Assembly: GCA_035236585.1 (NCBI GenBank)
Contig: CP141132.1
Coordinates: forward strand, 25,813,445-25,877,444
DNA length: 64,000 nucleotides
Source of the DNA: Warburgia ugandensis
Lineage: Eukaryota > Streptophyta > Magnoliopsida > Canellales > Canellaceae
Direction: 5' to 3'
Made by a program: the position numbers and the translations under genes. A model generated the notes under the pieces. That model had not been told where the DNA came from. It saw only the letters and a list, made by a program, of their open reading frames with translations, and ran no database searches. Positions 1-10,952 of this stretch are shown here, in pieces (positions within the stretch are counted from its first letter, which is position 1; each line of letters starts with the position of its first letter).

Positions 1-1040
1 TTATGTACATGGACCCACCCTTGTACGAGAAGACTTTATCTAGGACCCCACTATAAGTTATCTTAACATCTTTACATTTCCTAGCATTAAGATTGCATAT
101 AATTTAGTTTGCATTATTTGTTTGATAGTAGTTCATAAAGTGTGCATCCATTATATTACACGTTGCATTATACCTAGGACATTGAATTAGTTGGCACATA
201 TTAAACAAGGATAAGCTAAGCTCTATTGTAACCCAAGGACATAGGGTGTTAGGGTCATAGTGTCTAGTCTATTGAGGCCCTAACCCCTTGTTATATTGCT
301 TATAGGCAGGGCATATTTAATTGCTTTAAGATGTGAAACATGTTGATCTATCTGTCATGCTAATGTGCTTAATCGAGTAGTAAGGGAAATCACCCCAACA
401 AGATTAAGGGTGAATTCTACCACCATCCCTTGTCCCACCTAGGTTAGACATCATTTAATGTGAAACCCTAGCCTCAATAACTAAATTAAAATCAGTCTAG
501 AAGAGACCTTAGCAACTTACGAGCTCATCGGACCCTCTTGAAAGAAGGCGATGTATTGCCACTCCCATGGCCCCTACTTGATCAACTACGTTGGTATTTA
601 AATGAATAGCTCACCAACACATTTGATGACTTAGATCAATTATGATTGATTGAGGAGGGTGTGAACTAGTTGATCAAGGTAAGATCTAACTTGTATGTAG
701 TAGGGAAAGTTTGAAAGAGAGGAAGAGCTACCTAGGTTAGAAATAACTTAAAAGTTACTCGCCTAAAAAATTAAACAAAAATCAAACCTTTTAGCATGTT
801 TGTATTAGTGTTAAGATTAATTGTCTACCCTTGAATGTGCATCGTATAGCTTATGCTCCCCTTAATTAAAATTAAAAAAATTTAAAAGTAAAAGTACTCT
901 TTTGTTATATACAAAATGATTTATTTTTATTATATATAAAGTTGAGTACATTTTCCTACTCTATTTTCTAGTGTAGTCTAGGCCGCTGATCATTGAACAC
1001 AAACTTAGTGCTTTTAGATCTAGAGATCAAAGAGACCACA
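1..1040. other. unassigned AT-rich sequence, no gene seen
   Basis: No reading frame here resembles a known protein, and I found no second copy of this stretch in the window. It lies directly upstream of gag remnants in the orientation expected for the 5' untranslated part of that element, so it may be leader or LTR of the Athila/Tat-type copy, but nothing in it proves this. Confidence 0.4.
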
Positions 1041-4000
1041 AGGCAATTGTTAAGGAATCCAATAGATATCAATCACCACTATGTTAGACATGGCCAAGGA
1101 AATAGAGGAAAGAATGCTATTATGGCACTATTTTATTCCACAACCCCTTGGATATGATGATATACTGAAATAGGGGCTACTCTTGATCTGTTTAATAAAA
1201 TAGATAGATTGGTAGATAGGGTCGATAAAGTAGACTATCTGGCTAATACATTGGATGCCTTTATATTGGCTAGAGAGTCATCTATGCAACCTCAGTATTA
1301 AAGTTGTTCCTTCTGTGCTATCCAATGTATCCAACTACTTTGTGTCCATCAACCTTTGTGTATCCTTGATACTTTATGGAGTAAAGGAATGTAATGAGTG
1401 ATTCAAAAATCGTAGCAAAAAACTTCTATTCTGAAAATAATTATCTTGGATGGGTTAAACATCCCATTTTCTCATGGTCTTAGGATAATAAACCTTTCCC
1501 TAGTGATTCAGTTCTACAGCAACTTGAGCCACAATAGAGAGAATAATCTTTAGAATAGACCCTTAGTTTGCTTATGTGCAACACTTTAGAATTTCAAAAT
1601 GATGTAAAACAAACTATGGAGGCCTAAGTGCAATCTATTGCACAATTGGAGTTCTAAATGGCTTAGATATTTGTTCCATTTTTAGAATGGGCAAAGAAAA
1701 TTGACCAAGTGGAAGATAATGAGAAGCCCATCAATACTCTGACTAGGTAGTGTTAGACTCTAAAGACCCTTATGACATAGGAAGTCTAGTTAATGCACCA
1801 TCCCAACAATCCTCTAGTATTGATCCTCTTGAGGCCTATCTTGCACATTTTAATTGTCATTTTAATATTGGTAGTTCCATTGATGAAGTGAATGCATTAT
1901 TGGATACCACTCCATTGATGGAAAATCAATAGAGAACCTAAGTTGGACCTCCTACTAACCTTGACTTTATATTTGAGCCTTGTATTATGGAAGAAACACT
2001 CAAATTGAACCTAACACTTTTAACAGATGATCCACAATGTGATAGTTTAAGTTCATTCAAAAAATTTCCTATTACTATAGAATATGGAGTGTCCATTCAT
2101 GTTTCTATAGAACACCAATCCACTCAAGGGTGTATAGTAGATAACCATGATGTGTTAAGTCCCACTGATTCCTTGCATCAAGACAAAAATGAACAACCTA
2201 TTAATGAGGTGCAAGTATAGATTAACCCTATCATTCATGATGTTGTAGGAGAGGAGGAATATTTTTAGTGGTTAAATGCAGGCATCTTAAAGTCCCCAAA
2301 ATGAAAACTCCTAGAACAATACATAGAGAATTGTTTCCAGAAAAATTGTATTCACAGTAGTACATGATCATATCCTTCAATCCCATCCCCAAATCACTAG
2401 GTGGTAGAAACACATTGATTACCATGAAATTTTGAAGTGGAGTGAGTTACTCTCGATACTCCATGGTTAGAGTTATATTTAGGGCTTGTTAGAATTAGGA
2501 TTAGGATCCTTATTTTATTTTAAGAATAAGGTAGAGTAGATTATATTAGTTAGTTAGTTGTAGGATCATTTAGTTGCATTTGCATGCATTGCATACAAAC
2601 CACATCAACAGATCACAACATTATTCTAAGAGTGTAGGTACATTTCTTCTCACTCTTTCCTCTCAAGTTTATTATTTCATTTGTCCATGTTATGTAGTTC
2701 TAAACATTGAGGACAATGTTTACTTTAAGTCTAAGGGTAGGGCATTTCAAATTTTGATGTGTTTATTTAGGGTTTTAGAGTTATTTTAGTAAAGTTTTTG
2801 ATTTTTTGGGAAAAATTAATTAAAATTTAAAAATAATAATATGATAAGTTCCTTTATAAGGATGACAATTTAGAATTTTTTGAATATTCACTTATCTTGT
2901 GAAATTTAGCTTATTGATAGATTTATGTATAATTATTTTAATATTTTAAATCCTTTTTCTAAAGTATTCCATGGAAAATTAAACTTAGAATAATTATTAC
3001 ATGATAACTATATATAGTTCAATTTGAAGAGAAAATACAACTTAAAGATCCCGAAGAAGATAGTGGAGACTTATAACTAATTAAGATTAGTGTCATTCTT
3101 CCTCTTTTTTTAGGGTTATACATAAATTAAAAATTTTACTTCAGCTAATTAAATTCTTACTTGTTCTCTTTATCCTTAATCTTGGTCAACTATTGGAAAA
3201 TCACAAAAGATTATATCATATATCCCTTAAGTTCATGGTCATTTTTAAGTCATATGAACTCTAGTAAATGATAGAGGCCATACTTGGTAGACCCAAAGCC
3301 TTTAGCCTTTCTAATGTTATTTTCTGGTAGTTAGCCCCTTGAGCCTTTATAATATGCTTTTTCTTTATGAATGTAACAATCATTATCTATACTATACCCC
3401 TATTATAGATCCATTATCCATTTTTTTGGAAATGTATAGAGATGATTGAAGAACATCTTGAGAAAAAGTATGAAAGATACAATTCAAGGGAAGAATATAA
3501 AAGGGCCGAAAAGACAAAAAAGGTTATATTCAAAGTAAAATGGAAAATGGAAAAGAAAGAGATAGTCATTGAGGAAGAATGCTCATTCTTGTGAAGAAAA
3601 ATAGAAAGATTATGAATACAACTTAGAAGACCTTTACATATCCTCTAGACAACCTTTGTTTATCCTTATACCCATTCTTTTGATAACCCTTACTTGAGCA
3701 TATATTTTGTCCTAATAAAAGTCATAACTTGATCTTAGGAGTAGTATGGCTTGGATATGGTTGTGAACAAATAAGGAAATTGGAAGAGTGTATTATTCCT
3801 AATAATTGATATCCTTTTGTGGGACCATTATTATTCTTTCTATGTTATTGTTCTTTTGTATGAAATATGTGAGATTTTTTTGACTGGATAAACATATATT
3901 CTACTAGCATATTAATGAGAGAATTACCATTTTTGAGTGACTTCCAACTAGGTGTTATAAATATCATACAAGATCTTGCGAATGGTAATTTAGGTTATAT

Positions 4001-4245
4001 TTTACTTGAGGAAGGATAATTATGTATATATTATCTATATTCACACACTTACTTTCTAAGATGTAATGAATTAATGGGATATCTTTAGTGTAAGGGTAGG
4101 ATTTTGAATTGTTGTTCATTTTTATCAACAAGCTAAAGTTAGGTATTTAATATGAGCTAAATAAAAGAAAACTCTTTGATGTAAATGAAGGAACTTTCAT
4201 ATTTGTTTTGAAAATTGTTTACGGTTATCATTTTTGGAAATCCTT
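1041..4245 (+). mobile_element. Athila/Tat-type Ty3/gypsy internal region (fossil), 3' part
   Basis: This is the internal body of an old non-chromovirus Ty3/gypsy element. Its parts are gag C-terminal remains (about 1,150-1,770), the start of pol (about 1,770-2,230) and a long 3' noncoding tail (about 2,500-4,245). The tail contains the 'acattgaggacaatgtt' sequence typical of this lineage (about 2,706-2,722), matched by a related 'aacattggggacac' at about 22,449 in a second copy. Most of pol (RT to integrase) is not present, so the copy is a gag-bearing derivative. It is heavily broken (more than ten breaks in the remaining coding part). It runs directly into an LTR-B copy at 4,246, which fits a 3' LTR. 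Confidence 0.75.
1150..1932 (+). pseudogene. gag C-terminus and pol-start remnant, Athila/Tat type (fossil)
   Basis: Translated pieces recall the gag C-terminal region of Athila/Tat elements: a coiled-coil-like stretch (around 1,190-1,290), a Cys-containing stretch near 1,305-1,320, then a 'GWVKHPIFSW' segment near 1,449 that corresponds to the lineage's 'PGWRNHPNFSW' signature. Further on, 'LAHFNCHFNIGSSIDEVNAL' (about 1,840-1,900) matches the conserved segment just upstream of reverse transcriptase in these elements. In life this would be the capsid polyprotein and the beginning of pol. It is broken in many places. Confidence 0.7.
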
Positions 4246-4654
4246 TTACAAGTATTCAATTTTGTATAAAAATACTCAATTAGTAGTCCATGTGTTATAA
4301 AGTATAGCATATTGTGGTAGAAATTTTCCAAAATACATGGCACATGCATTTCTAAACTAATGATCCAAAATTTTGATATTTTGAATGTTCAAAAGCTAAT
4401 CTAGAGTAAGTATGTGATTTATCATAATTTTATAGGTATTAATTAGGTTTTTTTATTTATCTTTTGTAGGTATTGAGAGAATTATCCATTGGACCCATTT
4501 TACATCATTTCCAAAGTTCAAGCAAGGGTCAAGATCATTTCAAGTCAAGTTGATGAGTTCGAGAAATTAATTGGAAGAATCAAAGGTGACTACAATGGGC
4601 CATCCAAAATCCATACAATTCCACTACCATAGCATGAGATTTGGAACCATACAA

Positions 4655-4770
4655 GCCATTTGAGCCATGTAGGAGAAATTGAGCCATGCAAACCATGAAG
4701 CCAAGGGACTAAGCCATTGAAGCCACCATGTAAGAAGCCATCAAAGTGACACGAAGCCATCTAAGCCAAA
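4655..4770 (+). repeat. AAGCCA-rich degenerate array in LTR-B
   Basis: The motif AAGCCA/GAGCCA recurs about ten times with irregular spacing. The same kind of tract occurs at the matching place in the other LTR-B copies (about 6,145-6,215, 44,300-44,405 and, reversed as TGGCTT, 15,520-15,625). It is a conserved low-complexity part of the LTR and not a host gene. Confidence 0.7.
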
Positions 4771-5754
4771 GCTAAAAGAGACCACATGATGTGAGAAGAA
4801 TTTCATGCAATTATCCACTTGTGAAATTGCATTTTCCAAGAGGATTATTAGAAGGAAAAAACATGGATTGTCAATAAGAGGAAGTGGCATGCATAGGTGG
4901 ACCAATAAGAGAAGAACACTTAATGCCTATCTTTTCTTTTCTTTTCACCTTTTTTCATCTCTCTCTCTCTATCTCACCTTCCATCGTGTAATCATGCAAC
5001 TTCCTAGGTTTCCCCCTCATAGTTTCCCATGATATCCCCTTCTAACTTCTTTCTAAAGTCCATGCAATTTCCTTGTTTGCACTTCTATACCCACTTCATA
5101 CCATTCATGAACTCCACTTACTAGTTTCCCCTTTCTCCTTTCCTACAGTCTTGTTTCTAATTCTCATCTTATCTTATTCTTTCCTTATTCTAATCTTTTC
5201 TTTCCATTTTTGGTAGGATAGAGTTATAGCAAGGTAAAAAGTGCAAAACATTATAAAACTATCTAAGGCTCTCTACTCACCTACTAAGGAGTTCCACACG
5301 CCCCCTTGGGCTGGTTCTCCATGTTTTCTTCCCAAAGCTCCTCCACAACTCTAGGACTTCATTGCACCTCCTTTCTCTTAGGTTTCAATGCAATATTCAT
5401 GGTGTTCAATGCATGCTCCAAGCTAAGTTCCATTCTCCTTTGCTTTCCATTCCTTGAAAGTTTCGTACTTTGATTCATAAGTCCCTTTCCTTAAGTTCTT
5501 TCCATGTTGATTACCTTGTTGTTTTCTCTATGTTTTTCTCTAAATCCTTGCATCTAAAGGGCCATCAATCTGTTATAGTGATAGCCAAGAGATAGTATCC
5601 TTTGGATCAAGTTATTGGTTATTTATTTTTTGTAATTGCTTGACCTTTTAATAGTTGCTTGTTCTTTCTTTACCTCTCTTTTGAATTCATTCTCATCATG
5701 ATTTCATCATTTAACATAATTCTCTCCCTTGGTTTTCATGCATGGGCCTTGCTA

Positions 5755-5759
5755 GATAG
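5755..5759. repeat. target site duplication GATAG, left copy
   Basis: Five bases immediately left of LTR-B copy 2, repeated exactly at 7,708-7,712. Confidence 0.85.
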
Positions 5760-7707
5760 TTATAAGTATTCAACTTTGTAAAAAAAATACCCAATTAGTA
5801 GACTCATGTGTTATAAATTATAGGCATTATCCTAGGATTTTTTCAAGAATTCATGGCACATGCATTTCTAAACTAATGATTCAAAAGTTTGATATGTAGT
5901 AGGTTCAAAAGCTAATCTAGAGTAGGTATGTGATTTGTCATATTATTCTAGGAATTAGTTAGGGCTTTTGATCTTTTGTAGGTATTAGATGATGATCCCA
6001 CAACTAAGATTGCTTTAGATGATAATCAAGGATCAAGATCAACTAAGAGACCAAGGATCTAAATTCCCATCATTCCAAAGTTCAAGCAAGGGCCAAGATC
6101 ATTTCAAGGCAAGCATAAAAACACATCAAGGAAAAGAGAGGAGAACCTAGGCCACATAAGCCTTAAAGCAAAGGGAGCAAGCCAATGAATCCATCAACCA
6201 GAGCCATTTAAGCCAACTACATGGTCTAGGCATTTTAGGAAGTTTCCATGCAACTTCACACTTGAAAAAAAAAAAACATGATTTAAAGAGAGAAAATAGG
6301 AAGAAAGTCTGACTTGTCAACAAGGTTAGGTGGCATGCAAGGTGGGCCAATAGGAGAAGAGACCTCATTTCTTAGACTTTCCTTTTCCCTCACCTTCTAA
6401 TTTTTACTTTCCTAGCACCTTCCTAGAGTCTTACTTCTACTTCCCTTTTTAAGTTAACTATCCTATACAACTACCTTTCCCCACTTCCTTATCTTCTCTT
6501 CCCTATCTTCTTAGGATAGAATTCTAGTAAGCTAAAAGGTTCAAAAATCTATGAAGCATCCATCTTTCCTTGCCGCCCTCCATAAGAGTACCACACCTCC
6601 TCCATAGGAGCACCATGCCCCCTCCATGGGCTACTTCTCCACGTCCTATCCATAATTCTCCATGTATCCTTCAAATTTAGCACTCTTCCTTCTTTGTTTG
6701 CTCTTCAATTAGGTTGATTTTCCTTGTTCTTTTACATTACTTATTGCTTGCTCTGATTTCTACTTTCATGCTTTAAGTTCTTTTTTTTGTTTTCCTTGCT
6801 TGTTTGTTCTAGTTGTGTGCTTTAGATCCTTGCATCTAAGGCTATTAATCTCTTATAGTGACAGCCAAGAGATGGTAACCTTAGGATCAAATTTGTTGTT
6901 CTTTGTTCTCCTTTGAATCCTTGCCTTTCTATTGTTTCTCTTCCCTTACCTATCTTTGAGCATTTTCCATCTCTTTTCACTCTGCTTCTCTTTGGATCAC
7001 ATGCATGCTACTCAAAAAATTTTGGATTGGAATTTGGTTTAATTTTACATCTTGATGAAGGTGCAATTTTCTTTCTATACATATGTAATTATGCGCATAC
7101 TTTTGTATGAGTTTCAATTCAATAAAATTCTATATTCATGAGTAATTTCCATGGTTGATATAAATGCCTTAACTTTGGTTATAATGTTGATTGTTCATGT
7201 GTAGTTCCCATGCACATCCTTCTCTTTAATTTCCATTCATCAAAGTCTATTAGTTGCATGCACATCATTCTAGGTTAATTTGCACATAGGTTTCACATGC
7301 ACACAACTTCGTGGGTCATGCAGATGGTAATTGGGTCATTTTCCTTTAAGAGGTTATTGTTTCATTATAGTTTATCATAAATTTTTTAGTTTTTTGCACC
7401 TTACATTAGTTTAGCTAGTTTCTAATTTTAGTTTTTAGAAAATGTTGCTTTTTGGAAGTTTTTAAGTTTCGCTTGTTTACTTTTAGTATGTTTCTTTAAT
7501 CCATGTTTCTAATTCGATGATGTTTACTTTCAGATGTTATTTTCTTTCCTAGTTTAATCAAAACCATATCTCTTTGGGTAAAGATAAGTAATTTAACTAA
7601 GATCCAATTGCTTAAAAATCCATAATATTTCTAATGGGGTCAACCTCTCTCGTATAAAAATTACTGCATTGATTTGTGTGCTTGTGAGTACTTTTAAAAC
7701 AACACCA
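5760..7707 (+). mobile_element. LTR-B copy 2: solo LTR inserted into LTR-B copy 1
   Basis: The element starts at the LTR-B homologous start and ends with the shared 'aacacca' terminus. Identical GATAG flanks of 5 bp mark a Ty3/gypsy-size target duplication. No internal region is attached, so it is a solo LTR left by LTR-LTR recombination. It lies inside another copy of its own family. It contains the 'atagtgacagccaagagat' block also seen near 5,575 in copy 1. Confidence 0.85.
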
Positions 7708-7712
7708 GATAG
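7708..7712. repeat. target site duplication GATAG, right copy
   Basis: Five bases immediately right of LTR-B copy 2, identical to 5,755-5,759. Confidence 0.85.
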
Positions 7713-7939
7713 CATTCAACTTGAGATTGAAAGCAAGAACTATTTTTTAGGTATTTATGTTTCATACTCAAACTTCTTGTCCCTTTTACATTCAATAAAT
7801 CAAATTTGATTCACGTGCACTCTACTTTCCTCAAATTTCCATGTGCACTCTTCTTTTGAGGTTTACCAAGTTTTGATTTAATTTATTGATCATGTTTAGT
7901 TCATTTTAGGTTCCATTATTCATAGCCTAAGTTTAGTGC

Positions 7940-7947
7940 ATCTTTAG
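7940..7947. repeat. LINE target duplication ATCTTTAG, left copy
   Basis: Eight bases before the first LINE-like sequence, repeated right after the LINE's 3' tail at 10,695-10,702. The right copy may share its first bases with the GAT tail, so the true duplication could be a little shorter. Confidence 0.65.
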
Positions 7948-7989
7948 ATTGGTGCTTAGGAAGTTTCTCAATATAAACTCTAGTACGTA

Positions 7990-8419
7990 GGAAAGGATAA
8001 TAATAAAAATGGTATAGGAAAAATGATGGATAAAGAATTAAAGGATAAAGGTGTGGAAGTTAAAATACTCAGTGATATAATTATAATAATAAAACTTGTT
8101 ATAGGAGAGTAGATCATAAATGTTATAAGTGCATACGCACCATAGGTAGAGTTCAAAGATATAATCAAAATACAATTTTGGGAAGATATGGAGAGAGACA
8201 TCCAAGAAATTTCCAACAGTAAGGGGATATTTATAGGATCAAACTTAAATGGCCATGTAGGAAAAGAAAAACAAGGATATGATAGGATACATGGAGGGTA
8301 TGGTATAAGAGAATGCAATGAGATGGGGGAAACTATCCTTAATTTTGCTTTGTCATATAACCTGGCCATTGCAAATACACTCTTTAAGAAGAGGCATGAA
8401 CACTTAAATAACCTTTAAA
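7990..8419 (+). pseudogene. RTE LINE endonuclease domain remnant
   Basis: AP-endonuclease-like domain that nicks the target DNA for target-primed reverse transcription. Visible parts are 'NVISAYAP' (about 8,119-8,142), the segment 'FIGSNLNGHVG' (about 8,231-8,263; the family usually has GGDLNGHVG, so the catalytic Asp is replaced by Asn), and a longer open stretch 8,188-8,418 ending in 'KKRHEHLNNL'. The family continues in frame into 'YKSG', but here a stop follows at about 8,416. The first third of the domain is absent, consistent with 5' truncation. Inactive. Confidence 0.8.
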
Positions 8420-8489
8420 AGTGGACTTCATAAAAGCCAAATAAACTTTTTTCTACATAGGAATACTAAAAGTCAATGTGTAAGGATTG

Positions 8490-10665
8490 TAAGGTGATAC
8501 CTGGTGAGAGTTAACCTCACAACATAGGTTAATGGTTATGGATATCTATATTAAAAGATGGAAGAAAGGAAATGAACTTAATAGGTATCCAAAAACTAAG
8601 TGGTGGAACTTAAAAGGAGAGAAAATAACCTCATTCATAAATAAGTTGATGCTGGAAGGAAATTGGAATGATGAAATAGAAGTAAACACCATGTGGATTA
8701 GTATGACTGATTCCATTAAGAAGGTGTCAAAAGATGTCTCAAGAGTATCTAAAGGTAAAAGGCAATCAGTAAAGGAAACATGGGGGTAGAGTGAAATAGT
8801 GCAAAAAGTTATTAAAGAAAAACAAGTGTGTTTTAAAGCAAGGCAGAAGACTAGAAATAATGAAAACTATGAATAGTATAAGAATGCTAAAATGTTGCTA
8901 AGAGAATAGTAAGTGAGGCTAAACTTGAGGCATATGATGACTCCTATAATAGATTAGGAACAAGAGAAGGTGAGAAAGATATGTTTAAACTTGTAAAAAT
9001 AAGAGAATAGAAGGGTAAGAACTTAGATCATGTTAGGTGCATTAGAAGTGATGATCAAATGGTACTAGTCAAAGATGATGAGATCAAATGAAGGTGGGAA
9101 ACTTACTTTCAAAAATTGTTAATGACAATGGCTCTAAGAATATAGCGATGGGAAATACTATAAATTTAAATAACATTGGACATTATAGATATGAATGTAG
9201 GATTACAATACCTAAAGTGAACAAGGCCTAGAAAAAGATGAAATCAGGAAAGGCCATGGAGGCCATTAGTAACCCAATAGAGGTTTGGAAGCATATGGGA
9301 GATACTAGATAGTTTGGTTGACCAAGTTATTTAACAATATTATAAAATCAAAGAAAATGCTTGATGAATGGAGGAAAAGCTCTATTCGACCAATTTATAA
9401 GAATAAAGGAGACATATAGAGCTGCACTAATTATCTAGGGATCAAACTTAAGAGCCACATTATGAAACATTTTAAAAGAGTGATTGAGAAGATGCTACAG
9501 CATGAGACAAGTGTATCAGAGAACTAGTTTGGTTTCATGCTTGGAAGGACTACCATGGGAGCTATTTTCTTACTAAGGGAATTGATAGAGAAATATAGGG
9601 AGAGGAGTAAAGACCTCCACATGGTCTTTATTGACTTAGATAAAGCTTATGGTGAAGTACCTAAAGAGTTAATATGGAGGGTGCTGGGTGAGAAAGGAGT
9701 TTCACGGGGGTATATAGCATGCTTAAAGATATGTATGAGGGAGGGTGCCGAATGTTAAGACTACTAATGGAGAGACCGATGATTTTCCTATTATTGTAGG
9801 ATTACAGTAAGGATCGGCATTGGGTCCATACCATTTTGCATTGGTTATGGATGAGTTAACAGAACATCTAGACAAGGAGATTCCATGGTGCATGCTATTT
9901 GTAGTTGATAAAATCTTACTTGATGAGACAAGAGAGGGCGTAAACACAAAGCTAGAGTTATGCAAAGAAGCATTAGAATCTAAAGGATTTAAAATTAGCT
10001 GAACTAAGACAGAATATATGGAATACAATTTTAACAAGAAAAAGAGTATGAGTGGAACACCAATTAAGATTGATTACCAAGAAGTCTTTGTAAAAGGCCA
10101 CTTTCAGTACTTAAGATCAATGATTCATGAGACTAGAGAGATTGAGAGGGAGGTTACCTAGAGAATCCAAGTGGGTTGCAACAAATGGAAATGTGCATCT
10201 AGAGTTTTGTGTGAACGGTGACTGCCACTCAAACTAAAAGGAAAATTCTATAGGATGGCCATAAGGGACACCATGCTCTATGGATGAGAGTGTTGGGCAG
10301 TTAAGGAATATCATGTTCATAGGATGAGCATTGCAGGAATGAAGATGTTGAGATGGATGAGTGGCAAGACAAGAAAAGATAGAATTAGTAATAAAAATAT
10401 TAGAGGAAACTTGGGGGTAGAACCATTAGGTAACAAGATGAAGGAGATTAGACTTAGATGTTTGGACATGTTCAAAAGAGACCAAAAATGACACCAGTTA
10501 GAAGTAGTGAGGCAATCAAGTAGAAGGTTCTAAAAGGGCAAGGGAAAGGCCCAAAACAATGTGGATAGAAGTGGTGAGAAAAGATTTAAAAACATTAGGA
10601 CTAAATGAAGCCATGGTACTTCATAGAGAGGAATGGAGGAAAAAGGTTCATGTGGCTGACCCCTA
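8490..10665 (+). pseudogene. RTE LINE reverse transcriptase and C-terminus remnant
   Basis: The linker begins at 'CKVIPGES' (about 8,488-8,511). An open segment 8,532-8,789 carries 'RIRWWNLKGE'-like residues ('KTKWWNLKGEK'). The RT core appears at 9,537-9,758 ('LHMVFIDLDKAYGEVPKELI', fingers/palm) and at 9,820-10,002. The palm signature reads F-V-V-D (about 9,900-9,911) where the family has F-A-D-D, so a catalytic aspartate is lost. 'ETREGVNTKLELCKEALESK' follows. The C-terminal part is traceable to 'REEWRKKVHVADP' (about 10,626-10,660). Several frame changes and in-frame stops separate these blocks. Confidence 0.85.
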
Positions 10666-10675
10666 ATTGGGATAA

Positions 10676-10696
10676 GGTCATGATGATGATGATGAT
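10676..10696 (+). repeat. GAT/ATG microsatellite tail of the LINE
   Basis: About seven GAT-type triplets end the LINE. RTE elements in plants commonly end in a short trinucleotide repeat instead of poly(A). Confidence 0.8.
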
Positions 10697-10702
10697 CTTT
10701 AG
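10695..10702. repeat. LINE target duplication ATCTTTAG, right copy
   Basis: Identical to 7,940-7,947; partly overlaps the end of the GAT tail. Confidence 0.65.
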
Positions 10703-10952
10703 TTTTAATTAGTTATTTGTTTTAAAATGCACAATTAGTTTCTTTTTTTAGTTTAAGTTTAATGCATGTTTAAGTTTCCAAGCACCTTTAATTCCTAGAT
10801 TAGTTAACAATCAAACTTTTAAGCTTGGATAATCTATCTAAATAAAGATCCAATTACATAGAAATCTGTGAGATTCCTCATGGGATCATCCTCACTTGCG
10901 TACATTTACTACTTTGATTTGTGCACATGCGAGTATATCTAAAGCTACACCA

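Larger units (their letters stand above)
7948..10694 (+). mobile_element. RTE-type LINE (non-LTR retrotransposon), 5'-truncated
   Basis: The single long protein of RTE-clade LINEs (AP-type endonuclease, then reverse transcriptase) can be followed in order through several frames. The element ends in a (GAT)n-like microsatellite tail (10,676-10,696) right after the conserved 'HVADP' coding end (about 10,650) and 'ggataaggtcatgatgatga', a typical plant RTE 3' end. It is about 2.75 kb, shorter than a full RTE of roughly 3.2 kb, and the endonuclease N-terminus is missing. Stops and frameshifts are frequent. It is flanked by ATCTTTAG and sits inside LTR-B copy 1. Confidence 0.85.
4246..10952 (+). 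mobile_element. LTR-B copy 1: Athila/Tat-type 3' LTR, interrupted by a solo LTR and a LINE
   Basis: The start aligns with other LTR-B starts ('agtattcaattttgta', then 'ctcaattagtagtccatg'), and the end has the shared 'aaagctacacca' terminus (10,941-10,952). Together the three outer pieces (4,246-5,759, 7,713-7,947 and 10,703-10,952) make about 2 kb of LTR. The two inserts have their own target duplications, so the LTR is older than both. It follows the gag body at 1,041-4,245 and is best read as that element's 3' LTR. The sequence right of 10,952 is not Athila-like and should be the pre-insertion flank. Confidence 0.75.

Noticed and set aside
5760-7707. Reading LTR-B copies 1 and 2 as the two LTRs of one element
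   Set aside because: They have no internal region between them and copy 2 has its own GATAG duplication within copy 1.
7980-8369. 129-codon open frame on the minus strand
   Set aside because: Antisense to the LINE endonuclease, which is clearly coding on the plus strand.
9723-10037. 104-codon open frame on the minus strand
   Set aside because: Antisense shadow of the LINE reverse transcriptase.
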